From Phycisphaerae bacterium (GTDB taxonomy: Bacteria; Planctomycetota; Phycisphaerae; Sedimentisphaerales; Anaerobacaceae), in contig JAGOLX010000010.1 of assembly GCA_017993835.1 (NCBI GenBank), forward strand, positions 1 to 64,000: a stretch of 64,000 nucleotides of DNA, written 5' to 3'. Below are positions 1 to 8,242 of this stretch, in pieces. Made by a program: the position numbers and the translations under genes. The notes under the pieces were generated by a model that saw only the letters and a list, made by a program, of their open reading frames with translations, did no database searches and had not been told where the DNA came from. Position 1 is the first letter of the stretch; every line of letters starts with the position of its first letter.

Positions 1-108
1 CGTCGTCTGAGCAAGGACTACGAGACGCTGACGGAAAGCAGCGAGGCGATGATTCACTTGGCGATGATCCATTTGATGCTCCGGCGGCTCAGGCCGCGCG
101 CTGCATAG
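1..108 (+). CDS. C-terminal end of an IS5-type transposase (cut by window edge)
   Basis: The frame is open from base 1 to a TAG at 106-108 and gives 35 residues, including SSEAMIHLAMIHLMLRRL. That helical, leucine-rich tail resembles the extreme C-terminus of IS5/IS4-group DDE transposases. The rest of the gene lies outside the window, so it cannot be said whether the copy is intact. An IS30 remnant begins only about 15 bases later, so this copy probably belongs to a patch of nested or decayed insertion sequences. Confidence 0.55.
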   Translation, partial: RRLSKDYETLTESSEAMIHLAMIHLMLRRLRPRAA

Positions 109-123
109 AGGTTTTCATACAGA

Positions 124-414
124 TTCTCAGAGAACACCAACGGCCTGCTGCGTCAGTACCTGCCCAAGAGCACCGATCTGACCCAAGTCACCCCTGAGCA
201 ACTGCGCGCCATCGTTCACGCCCTGAATCGCCGGCCCCGCAAGTGCCTGGGCTTTGCAGGTCCCTTCGAAGTCTTCCACGCCCAACCGCCCGGATCGCTC
301 TTGCGGCCGACTCTCCTTGCGGATACACTCGATCTGCCGTGGCGGAGTATAGGGCTCTGCCGGGAAGCAACTCGAGCGCCGTCACAGCCCAGGGGCAGGG
401 GCGATGTTGTATAG
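124..414 (+). pseudogene. IS30-family transposase, C-terminal remnant
   Basis: The translated frame reads SENTNGLLRQYLPKSTDL, then LNRRPRKCLGF and GPFEVFHAQ. These are the conserved IS30 C-terminal blocks (ENxNGLLRQYFPKGTD; LNxRPRKxLGxxTPxExF). The upstream catalytic part is missing: the preceding bases belong to an IS5-like end and no start codon fits. After the conserved block the frame runs on to a TAG at 412-414 with unrelated, arginine-rich residues, so the natural end may also be altered. This is a truncated, inactive copy. Confidence 0.75.
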
Positions 415-503
415 ATACCACATCGCCTTACCCTCTACCCTGTCTCTGGCCCAATGCGGAAAATCCCAGGGGTCTGGGGACAGAGTCCCCAGTCTCTCGC
501 ATG

Positions 504-788
504 TCACTGTGCTATCGGATCGCTTGCGATCCCCGCGAATGGCTGTGTTGCGCTTCGCATGTTAATGCGCCGACCCTCCTCCACATACTGGCCATACCGC
601 CGGATCTGCGCCCGTCGGCCCGTCCCCCAGTCGGACAGGAGTCCGCCCGGATCAAACCAAGCGCCGGCCCGCGACAGGCCGAGGCAGGCCGGGTAGCTCG
701 ACCAGCGATACGCACGCAACGCCTTGCGTCGAATCGCGACGGACGCCGCACGCAGCGACTTCGTCCGGACTGGATTCAGATGGATGAC
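504..788 (-). pseudogene. RAYT (Y1, REP-associated) transposase, C-terminal remnant
   Basis: The minus frame contains IHLNPVRTKSL, then YRWSSYPACLG and RYGQYVEEG. These match the C-terminal half of REP-associated tyrosine transposases (YIHLNPVRAxLV ... YxWSSY). The N-terminal HUH motif and catalytic tyrosine region are not found upstream; homology stops abruptly at the REP-like palindrome at 801-821. It is a 5'-truncated fragment with its own stop, and not expected to be active. Confidence 0.7.
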
Positions 789-800
789 TGCACGAAAGAG

Positions 801-821
801 CCGCCGGCCTGCGGCCGGCGG
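801..821. repeat. REP-like palindrome at the edge of the RAYT remnant
   Basis: A perfect 9-bp GC palindrome (CCGCCGGCC / GGCCGGCGG) with a 3-base loop lies directly where RAYT homology ends. RAYT transposases are known to act on such GC-rich palindromes, so this may be a relic of its substrate. A single copy is only suggestive. Confidence 0.45.
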
Positions 822-1024
822 ACTCGATACGCTGCTCCAACGAACTGCGCAGGAGCGAAAAAGGACGATGGAGTCTGGACGTTTCGAGAGTGATGTCACG
901 CTGCAAAACAGCAGACAGCCGAAGGCCGAAACATCGCCGGATGTGCAGGCGGAAAGAATTTCGGCTCGGAGAGAGTATTTTTGTACTTGACAGGAACCCT
1001 ATATGGATGACCCCGATCTTCCCT

Positions 1025-1684
1025 CTATCCTCCCCCCCTGACCCCCTCCACCTCTCCCTCCGTATTCCCTTGTTCAATTCGCTGGCGCACCCACTCAGGT
1101 ATCTCTTGAGAACAGGGGTCGGTTACGCTGAGGATTCCTCCCCATGACCCTGTAACCTCATGTTCAATGAGACACGCACGAGTAGCCAGTCTGTCATAAA
1201 CCAAAACGCGCACCTTGTACCAACTGGTAGGTACCTCCTGTTCCATGATATAGGCTTCATAACCCTTCCATTGCCCGAGATCAAACCACCCTGGTTCGCG
1301 GTTCCATCGAGTTCCATATAACTCGATGGAGCCCCCGACGTTTCGAGTCATTCCGAAATGCAAAGACCCTGATTCGTATTCGACCCATCCCAATGTGCTG
1401 AAGGCACTGGCGGCAAGAACCCTGGAGAAATCCTTTACGCTGATATTGAAACGCATGATGTACGTGTGACAACTGGGGTTGACTACAGAATCCACGAAAA
1501 AGCCACCGACGCGGTCTACTCTTATGTCCGTCACGGATTCAGGGATCGGAGAAACCAGTGCCGCGCGGAACAGTGACTGGCTCGAGGTGTGCCACTCACG
1601 TACTTCCAGAAAGACTATTACTGACATGATCCCGCAGAGAACGAGCGTCACTGCCATCCTACGTTTCTTCTTCCGCGGCATCAT
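1025..1684 (-). CDS. Small membrane-anchored protein overlapping the RHS module
   Basis: This 219-residue protein has a basic N-terminus (PRKKKRR), one hydrophobic segment at about residues 10-27, and then a soluble part of about 190 residues expected outside the membrane, with two cysteines in its C-terminal half. No family is recognised. Its ATG (1684-1682) overlaps the TGA of the reconstructed RHS frame (1683-1681) in an ATGA junction, so the two were probably translated together. In RHS and other polymorphic toxin systems the gene just after the toxin tail usually encodes its immunity protein. That role is inferred from position only. The C-terminus ends in a Gly/Glu/Arg-rich tail. Confidence 0.6.
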   Translation of the reverse strand: MMPRKKKRRMAVTLVLCGIMSVIVFLEVREWHTSSQSLFRAALVSPIPESVTDIRVDRVGGFFVDSVVNPSCHTYIMRFNISVKDFSRVLAASAFSTLGWVEYESGSLHFGMTRNVGGSIELYGTRWNREPGWFDLGQWKGYEAYIMEQEVPTSWYKVRVLVYDRLATRACLIEHEVTGSWGGILSVTDPCSQEIPEWVRQRIEQGNTEGEVEGVRGGG

Positions 1685-1967
1685 GGCGCTGTTTCCCAGT
1701 ATCTTCCAGCCATTTCACCAGGTTCAAAACTACACCACTCCTCAAAAGGCCAGCTTCCGTATATCTTATAGGGTACTCCATTGTCATATTCCAAGCACTC
1801 CAAGTACCCATTGGGTCGGTCAGGAGTGGTATTCCACCAGTCATAGGCGTCGCGGAACCAATCCTCGAAGTAGAAGGTGTACGAAATCGAGAGTTGCCCA
1901 CTCCCGCGCCATGGGTGATCCTTGTCCTGCGTTCTCCGCACCCTAATATGTGCCACCACATGCAGGT
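1681..1967 (-). pseudogene. Severed 3' end of the RHS C-terminal module
   Basis: This open frame continues the RHS gene that starts at 4464 and is cut by the insertion sequence. If the IS and one 9-bp duplication are removed, the junction reads GKGYLH then VVAHIRVRRTQD and stays open to the TGA at 1683-1681. The restored gene is 1503 bp (500 residues). The last ~95 residues are rich in Trp, Tyr and acidic residues (TFYFEDWFRDAYDWW), which fits a variable toxin-like tail but matches no family recognised here. In the present state this piece has no start or ribosome site of its own. Confidence 0.75.
1959..1967. repeat. Target-site duplication, left copy
   Basis: CATGCAGGT directly abuts the left inverted repeat of the ISAs1 element. 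An identical copy lies at 3240-3248. Duplications of 8-10 bp are usual for this family. Confidence 0.9.
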
Positions 1968-3239
1968 CAGGGCCATCGCGCACTTTAGGCAAATTAGGCT
2001 GGCGCGGTAAGGTTGTTTTTGGGAGAATCGTCTCGTGTGACATGCTTTTGCACGAAAGGATTCTCTATGCTGGTGATGGGTGCTCAGGATGCGGTCAACC
2101 TGCTGCGGTTCTTCGATGATCTTCCCGACCCTCGGTCGAACGTCAATCGGCTTCATCGATTGGGGGATGTGATCGTGATCGCCATCTGCGCGATCCTCGC
2201 GAATGCCGATGGTCCCACGGCGATTGCCCAGTGGGCCAAGCTGAACGAAACGTGGCTGCGAAGACACCTGGCACTGCCGAACGGGATCCCGGGCAAAGAC
2301 ACCTTTCGACGCGTTCTGGGATTGCTCCCTCCCGCTGCGTTCCAGCAGTGCTTTCAACAATGGCTGCAAACCTTGCAGACGTCCGCCGACGACGAACCGG
2401 AGAACAAGAGGCACATTGCGATTGACGGCAAGGCGTTGCGCCGGTCTCACGATCGCCAGCACGGTTGGGGGCCGCTGCAGATCGTCAGTGCCTGGGCATC
2501 GGATTTCGGCATCACGCTGGGCCAGGTAGCCACGGAGGAGAAGTCCAACGAGATCACGGCGATCCCGCAACTCCTGGAGCGGATCGACGTCCAGGACGCG
2601 ATCGTAACTCTTGATGCCGCCGGATGCCAGAAGACGATTGCCGCCAGGATCGTGCAAGGCAAAGGCGACTACGTCTTGGCGCTCAAAGGCAATCAAGGGA
2701 AGCTCTTCCATGATGTGGAATTCCTGATGCTGGGCCCCCTCCAAGACGACTGCTCGGGCGGTCCCGTCAGCCGTTACGTCGAAGTGGAGCAGGGACATGG
2801 TCGTCTGGAGGCCCGCACCTACTATCAGATGACCGCCCCGTCTTATCTTCATGAACGCTCACAGTGGAAAGGCCTGAAGACCATTGGCGCGGCGGTTCGG
2901 GTCTACGAAGAGAAGGGTATCGAGAAGCGTGATGTTCGGTACTATCTCAGCAGCCTGCGTCGCAACGGTCGGCAATTCGCCTCTGTCGTACGACGTCACT
3001 GGGGAATCGAGAATTCTCTGCACTGGTCGCTCGACATGACCTATCGGGAAGACGAAAGCCGGGTCCGCAACCGCACATTCGCGGAAAACCTCTCCTGGCT
3101 GCGTCGCATGACACTCGGCTTGATCAAGCAACATCCGGGCAAGCAAAGCAACATCATGAAACGCCGCATGGCCGGCTGGAGTCTCGACTTCCTGATGCAA
3201 GTCCTTACCGGAAAAGGAACTTAGTGTGCGCTGGCCCTG
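1968..3239 (+). mobile_element. ISAs1-family insertion sequence, complete
   Basis: A 1272-bp element bounded by imperfect terminal inverted repeats. The left end begins CAGGGCCATCGCGCACT and the right end, read inwards, begins CAGGGCCAGCGCACACT. It is flanked by a 9-bp direct duplication and carries one intact transposase gene occupying almost the whole element. The identical duplications and undamaged gene suggest a fairly recent insertion. It sits inside the coding sequence of an RHS module on the opposite strand. Confidence 0.92.
2067..3224 (+). CDS. ISAs1-family DDE transposase
   Basis: A 385-residue transposase that moves the surrounding element. The N-terminal DDE_Tnp_1-associated region (FFDDLPDPRSNVNRLHRL) is followed by the catalytic core. 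The likely triad is D120 (AIDGKALRRS), D183 (TLDAAGCQ) and E315 (HWGIENSLHW). The RHWxIENxLHW block is diagnostic for the ISAs1 group. The ATG at 2067 is preferred over an in-frame ATG at 2013 because GAAAGGA lies 7 bases upstream of it and the resulting length matches the family. No frameshift or stop is present, so it appears functional. Confidence 0.93.
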   Translation: MLVMGAQDAVNLLRFFDDLPDPRSNVNRLHRLGDVIVIAICAILANADGPTAIAQWAKLNETWLRRHLALPNGIPGKDTFRRVLGLLPPAAFQQCFQQWLQTLQTSADDEPENKRHIAIDGKALRRSHDRQHGWGPLQIVSAWASDFGITLGQVATEEKSNEITAIPQLLERIDVQDAIVTLDAAGCQKTIAARIVQGKGDYVLALKGNQGKLFHDVEFLMLGPLQDDCSGGPVSRYVEVEQGHGRLEARTYYQMTAPSYLHERSQWKGLKTIGAAVRVYEEKGIEKRDVRYYLSSLRRNGRQFASVVRRHWGIENSLHWSLDMTYREDESRVRNRTFAENLSWLRRMTLGLIKQHPGKQSNIMKRRMAGWSLDFLMQVLTGKGT

Positions 3240-4464
3240 CATGCAGGTATCCTTTCCCAAGCACAACGAGATCTGGCCAGTATTGTGGTCTGAATGGACC
3301 AAAGTTGTATGCTCTCAAGTCCTGCATTACAAATTCCACATCCTCGTCCGGTCGGTCCCCCAACTCCTCGGCGCTTATTTGGCCGTGTCTATACTGGTCA
3401 GCTCTGTCCAGCCAAGCACCAACTTCGCGGTTGATCTCTTCCCATTTCGTGACGGCTAGGTGCCGCGTGGTCCATTTGAAGGCAAAAACGATCCGCTGTA
3501 TGATGCTATCATTCTTGAATCGCTCCATCAACCCCGTATCAGCGAGGTCCAGTGCCGCACCGCTCTTATGTACATACCACCACCAGAAGCAACCAACGGT
3601 CCACGGTGTCCCCCACTCGGCATAGCGTGCCGGGTCTATCATCCATTCATCAGGAACATAACGCGGCCAAGGGTCTATGGATCTCAGGCATATCATCTCC
3701 CCCGATAACTTCTGCGTCCACACGCCAATCATGCCCGATGGATCTACCCGTCCAACGGGGTTACCACTGCAGTAAGCATACCGATTCATCCCATCGCCGT
3801 AGCCGATGGGATCGGTCTGGAGGAACCTGCCGATCTCGGGGTGGTAGTAGCGGGCGCGGTAGTAGTAGAGGCCCGTGTCCTTGTCGAACTCGCGACCGGT
3901 GAACATGAACCGGTTGGGGTGGTTCGCGTCGCTGGCGGCCACCTGGCCGTAGACGCTGTACTCGTAGAGCTGGACGATGTCGCCGGAGGCGTCCGTCAGG
4001 GCCACGACGCTGCCCAACGCATCGTAGTGGTAGTACTGCGTGCCGGCGTAGGTGCCGCTGCTCTCGATCAGGCAGATCGGCTCGTCGATGCACGGGCCGT
4101 GGACGTACTTGCGGAGGAGTGTGTCGTTCGCATCGTACTCCGCGATGATCTGGTCGCCATCGTAGAGGAACTTCAATTCCGTCGTGCCATCGACCTTCTT
4201 CTCGATCCTCCGGCCGGACAGGTCGTAGACGTACTCGATCTCGTTCCAGTCGTTCGCGTCGGGCATCATCCCCGTCCACACCACGCAGTCCACCCACACG
4301 CAGTCGCTGCCTGCCGAGCCGCTGGCGTCCTTCATGTACTTCCAGCGGATCGTGTGCGTCCCTGTCGTTTGGCGTGCCACCGCCAGCGATGGGGCCGACC
4401 CGAATGGACACGGTCTCTCTTCAGACACGGATTTCATGGACTCACACGGATTCTCAATCGCCAA
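3205..4464 (-). pseudogene. RHS/YD-repeat C-terminal module, split by ISAs1
   Basis: The frame starts with a jelly-roll-like strand (HTIRWKYMKDASGS), has YD-type repeats (YVYDLSGRRIEKKVDG; FLYDGDQIIAEYD) at about residues 75-125, and then the RHS-associated core at about 145-245 (YYHYDALGSV, DTGLYYYRARYYHPEIGRFL, DPIGYGDGMNRYAY, NPVGRVDPSG). The conserved core is followed by a unique tail rich in Trp and charged residues. The last 11 codons before the stop at 3205 come from the IS, so the original C-terminus is displaced to 1681-1967. No long N-terminal RHS shell lies upstream. Only an out-of-frame YD scrap is seen at 4482-4583, so this is either an orphan tip module or the end of a decayed gene. 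Known RHS proteins deliver C-terminal toxins; here that is inference. Confidence 0.8.
3240..3248. repeat. Target-site duplication, right copy
   Basis: CATGCAGGT directly follows the right inverted repeat of the ISAs1 element and is identical to the copy at 1959-1967. Confidence 0.9.
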
Positions 4465-4481
4465 TCATCCATCATCAATCG

Positions 4482-4583
4482 TCAATTCCTATCGCCATAT
4501 TGCCTGAGCCTGGCGGAATTGTCAAGAGAAAGCAGCCGACCGGCAGTGTCGTACTCGTACGCGATGCTCGCGCCGTTGGTCAA
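4482..4583 (-). pseudogene. YD-repeat scrap of an RHS gene, out of frame
   Basis: The minus strand encodes LTNGASIAYEYDTAGRLLSL followed by a stop at 4484-4482. YEYDTAGRL is a textbook YD repeat. It is in a different frame from, and upstream of, the RHS module at 3205-4464, so the two are remnants of one or more longer RHS genes that were deleted or frameshifted. The rest of 4465-4909 holds no gene; it contains an ATCCATCATC-type AT-rich spacer at about 4464-4495. Confidence 0.7.
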
Positions 4584-4909
4584 ACAGGGGCGACGGCTCC
4601 TCGGGCATGTATTCGAGTACAGTTGTCGTCATGGGCGCTCCAACAACGGGAGTTGTCCGCGATGTGCCCAGAACAGGTCGCGGGTTGGCGATCTTGAGCT
4701 TGCGGCGATGCGAGAGGTCAATCCCTTCGTGAGAAATCCGTGTGCGAACGCAGTTTCTTCCTTGGAAATCCTGTGCTGCCATCCTAGAATGGCAGTCTGC
4801 ATGCGGAGCGGACAGGCTTGGGGAGACGCGGAACAGCACCGGATGTGCCCGAGACCACGATCGGGTGCGCCGAACCAGCGGGAGAGACTGTGAAAAAGGA
4901 GAAAATGAC

Positions 4910-5809
4910 ATGGGTATTGACTTTCAGAAGTACTTCGACCAGACGGTAGATTGGATCATCAAGAGCGGCCCCAGGGTGGTCGTCATTCTGGTGCTCATGT
5001 TCATCGGTGTGAAACTGTCGGGCGTTGTCGCGAGGCGCATTTTCGCGGTCATCGGCCGCCGAAGGAAGATGGACGAGGAGTACAAGAAGCGTGCTGACAC
5101 GCTCAGCTCGGTCATTGGCTATTTGATCAGCACCACAGTGGTTGTTGTGGCAGTGCTCATGATCCTGGCGGAGCTGGAGATCGAGATCGGGCCAGTCCTG
5201 GCGGCTGCCGGTGTGGTTGGCCTTGCCGTCGGCTTTGGCGCCCAACATCTCGTGCAGGATGTGATCACCGGCTTCTTCATCCTCCTGGACGACGAGATTC
5301 GCGTGGGCGACGTGGTTCAGATCGCCGACAAAGGAGGCCTTGTGGAGCGATTGAATCTCCGCATGGTTGTCCTTCGCGACCTGGCGGGCAACGTCCACTA
5401 CGTCCGCAACGGGAAGATCGACATCGTCACGAACATGACGAAGGAGTACTCGCGGTATGTCTTCGACATCGGCGTCGCCTACCGAGAGGATGTGGACGAG
5501 GTCATCCGGGTTATCCAGCAGGTGGATGAAGACTTGCGGAGGGACCCGGCGTTCGGGTCGGACATTCTCGAGCCCATCGAGATCCTCGGTCTCGACCAGT
5601 TTGGACAGTCCTCGATCGTCATCAAGGCCAGGACCAAGACGAAGCCGATCAAGCAGTGGGGCGTCGCACGCGAATTCAACCGTCGCCTCAAGAAGAAGTT
5701 CGACGAGTTGAATATCGAGATCCCGTTTCCCCACCTGACGTTGTACGCTGGCCAGGACAAGGCGGGCCAAGCTCCGCCGCTGCCTGTCTCGCTGCTGCGT
5801 CAAACGTGA
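4910..5809 (+). CDS. MscS-family small-conductance mechanosensitive channel
   Basis: A 299-residue inner-membrane channel that would release solutes on hypo-osmotic shock. Three hydrophobic segments (about residues 20-45, 66-88, 92-118) precede the signature pore helix LAAAGVVGLAVGFGAQ and the following LVQDVITGFFILLDDEIRVGD, the MscS pore/beta-domain boundary. The C-terminal alpha-beta domain ends with FPHLTLYAG, close to the family's IPFPxxxV end. Length is close to E. coli MscS (286). The ATG at 4910 follows AAAAAGGAGAAA at good spacing. The gene stands alone between the RHS scar and a gene for an unknown protein. Confidence 0.92.
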   Translation: MGIDFQKYFDQTVDWIIKSGPRVVVILVLMFIGVKLSGVVARRIFAVIGRRRKMDEEYKKRADTLSSVIGYLISTTVVVVAVLMILAELEIEIGPVLAAAGVVGLAVGFGAQHLVQDVITGFFILLDDEIRVGDVVQIADKGGLVERLNLRMVVLRDLAGNVHYVRNGKIDIVTNMTKEYSRYVFDIGVAYREDVDEVIRVIQQVDEDLRRDPAFGSDILEPIEILGLDQFGQSSIVIKARTKTKPIKQWGVAREFNRRLKKKFDELNIEIPFPHLTLYAGQDKAGQAPPLPVSLLRQT

Positions 5810-6036
5810 TGTTCTGACGCGTCTCATCCCGCGAATCGCAGCGACTCTGACGCGAATGTCAGCGCAGGCGACGTTCGTACCGCGACGGATGCGCAACCGA
5901 ACCTGCGCACACTCTCGTGCGTAGTAGATATGTAGCGACACTGGTTGAATAGGATGCCGCTGCCTCTGGAGAATCCCCGCCGAGTAATAGCCCAACAAGA
6001 GCGAACTGTGTCCTGTGGAAAGAAAGGCGGTGAACT

Positions 6037-7992
6037 ATGAAGAGGCTCGCCAGGAAAATCGGACGTCTCGGCGAGAACCATGTTGAGAAGATGGTGCTTG
6101 GGATTGCGGGGGCTATCTGCATGTGGCTGTTCTTCACTCGGGTCGTCTTCAGTCCCAACGTCGTGACTATCGACGACACTGGCAAGGCGTATACCCCGGG
6201 TGAGATCGACCACCGCATTTACGAGGAGAAGGCTCAGACCCTTCGCGCGGAACTGTTGCGGCAGAAAGAGGCCGAACCCACCGAAAAGTATGTGAGGAGA
6301 TTCAACGGCGTGATTGCTCCGGAAGATCCCGCGATCGCGGGCATCATCAACCGGCCGCTGCCGAACGGCTTTGTCGGCTTGTTCGAGCGTCCGCTGAGTT
6401 TCCTCGACGCGATGCCCGGGAGGATGCCTCGCATGAGCGCTCCGGATCGACGGTTTGCCTCCCGAAAATACCATCTGCCTGCGATTCCCAAGGTGACGGA
6501 AGTAGACGCCGGCCACATTCGGGCGGTTGCCTACGTGCCCGTTCAGGAAATCACGGCGCTGGAGGCCTACGACCAGGCGGAGGTTGAACTCGACGACATC
6601 GACCTGGTGACCGTGGAAGGCAGATTCGATGTGGCGGAGTTGTATCGCCGGTTTGGGGCGAGTTTTGCCGGTGTGGACGTCCTGAAGGAAGACTGGCGGG
6701 ATTCCGAGCTGGCCAAACCGATCTTCGCGGCGGTCCAACTCGAGCGGCAGGAACTGGACGACGATGGGACATGGGGCCTCTGGCGAGCGGTTCCACGCAG
6801 CCGCTTGGATGTCGATACGGGTTTCTTCGAGGTGTATGAACGCGTCGAGGATCTTCCTCTGGGCGGGCTGGATCTTCGGATGATACTGTTCGATGACGAT
6901 AGAGTCGCTGCGACGCTGCTGCAACCCGAGTCATACCAGATTGCCTCGGTGCCGGAACAGTGGTTTCCGCCAAGCTACCACGCAAGGTTCACAGATCTGC
7001 AGGAGAAGATGGAGTGGGAGAAGCGAAGGCACGAGAGACAGAAGGACCGCGGTCGGGATTATGTCGCATCAGTGGCTCTGGGGCGTGACACTCGAAGCCG
7101 CGGTAGACAGGTGGGGATGGACCGGCTGATCCGGCGGGACCCTGACACGGTCATACAATCATACGCCGGCGGCGAGGTGGGTGCGATGAAAGCTCGATGG
7201 GAAGGGACCACTGCGGCGGTCTATTACGATTTCGCCAAGGAGATGATTGTCCCCGGCGAAGACCTTTCCCTGCGGGACGTGCCACTGCTGTTCTGGGCGC
7301 TCGACGACACCGTCGAGCCGGGCAGGACCTATCGCTATCGCATCCGTCTCGGGGTCTTCAATCCTCTGGCGGGAACGGACCAAATCGTGGACGAGGACAT
7401 GGCCCAGAAGAAGCAGGTCATCCTCTGGAGTCCATACTCCAAGGTGTCCGGACCGGTCGAGATCCGCAAGAGAGAGTATCTCTTCGCCCAGAGTGCCCAG
7501 CCGCGGCTTGGCATGGCGACAGTGGAGGTGGCCCGGTATGTCCTCGGTCGCTGGCACTCGCGGGTCTTCCGCGTGCGACTTGGGGAAGAGATCGGAAAAG
7601 TGGTGGAGTCGGAGAAGGATGATAGAGCGAAGAACCGGGCTCGCATCGAGATGGCCGCGGCATCGGGGGGCACTTCAGGGTTTGCCACGGTGCGAGGTGA
7701 CATAGCATCAAGTCCTGATTCGCGGAGCATTCCAGAGACCGCGGACTACCGCACAGGCAAGGTTCTTATCGACTTAGTCCCGGTCAACGACCGCGGCCCT
7801 GGGCCGGATCTGCGTCAACGCAAGTACTACGATATGCTCTACACGTCCGATGGAACTCATATTGAGCGTACGCCCGTGGACGCCGCCAACTGGCCGGAAG
7901 ACCTGATGGCGGCCTATCGACTCCTCCAGAAGAACACGCGGAAGAAGCCTCAACCGCTTCGGGCATTCGACGCGTCTGGCACGTGGAATTGA
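6037..7992 (+). CDS. Large protein of unknown function with one N-terminal membrane anchor
   Basis: A 651-residue protein with a basic amphipathic start, one transmembrane segment at about residues 22-40 (VLGIAGAICMWLFFTRVVF), and a long soluble remainder. A block near residues 415-450 (LLFWALDDTVEPGRTYRYRIRLGVFNPLAG) looks like a beta-sandwich or Fn3-like strand set. Arg-rich, Lys/Glu-rich stretches follow (ESEKDDRAKNRARIEM). No enzyme motif is seen. The start at 6037 follows GAAAGGCGG. I do not recognise the family. The single anchor with a large exposed domain suggests an envelope structural or secretion-associated role, but nothing nearby confirms this. Confidence 0.75.
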   Translation: MKRLARKIGRLGENHVEKMVLGIAGAICMWLFFTRVVFSPNVVTIDDTGKAYTPGEIDHRIYEEKAQTLRAELLRQKEAEPTEKYVRRFNGVIAPEDPAIAGIINRPLPNGFVGLFERPLSFLDAMPGRMPRMSAPDRRFASRKYHLPAIPKVTEVDAGHIRAVAYVPVQEITALEAYDQAEVELDDIDLVTVEGRFDVAELYRRFGASFAGVDVLKEDWRDSELAKPIFAAVQLERQELDDDGTWGLWRAVPRSRLDVDTGFFEVYERVEDLPLGGLDLRMILFDDDRVAATLLQPESYQIASVPEQWFPPSYHARFTDLQEKMEWEKRRHERQKDRGRDYVASVALGRDTRSRGRQVGMDRLIRRDPDTVIQSYAGGEVGAMKARWEGTTAAVYYDFAKEMIVPGEDLSLRDVPLLFWALDDTVEPGRTYRYRIRLGVFNPLAGTDQIVDEDMAQKKQVILWSPYSKVSGPVEIRKREYLFAQSAQPRLGMATVEVARYVLGRWHSRVFRVRLGEEIGKVVESEKDDRAKNRARIEMAAASGGTSGFATVRGDIASSPDSRSIPETADYRTGKVLIDLVPVNDRGPGPDLRQRKYYDMLYTSDGTHIERTPVDAANWPEDLMAAYRLLQKNTRKKPQPLRAFDASGTWN

Positions 7993-8147
7993 GATGGTTG
8001 GTCCGGATTCCTGGAATCCCCAGAGGATCGAGGTCCGCCCGGCTCGGCGCTCAGGGCAATTGCTGCAGGCATGAGTACAGCAGGAGAGTAGGCACACGCG
8101 TGCCATAGAATGCCTTTGAACGCCCGCCGGCCGGGCATAAATTTCGT

Positions 8148-8176
8148 TTGACAGCCGCCGGGCAGTCCGCTAACCT
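8148..8176 (+). promoter_or_regulatory. Sigma-70-like promoter for trpB2
   Basis: TTGACA (8148-8153), a 17-base spacer and TAACCT (8171-8176) lie about 65 bases upstream of the trpB2 start. The -35 box is perfect and the -10 box matches 4 of 6. Confidence 0.5.
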
Positions 8177-8242
8177 AGCGTGATTCTAAGGCCATGCTGT
8201 GAATGTGGTTAGGTTGAAAGCGGTTTGGTTGGAGATCCTGAC

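Noticed and set aside
1659-2852. A long minus-strand open frame of about 397 codons across the IS
   Set aside because: It is the antisense of the ISAs1 transposase joined to the severed RHS end; only the 1681-1967 part is meaningful.
3841-4893. A 350-codon plus-strand frame
   Set aside because: It is antisense to the RHS core, whose YD and core motifs are unmistakable; the plus frame is a low-complexity Val/Asp shadow.
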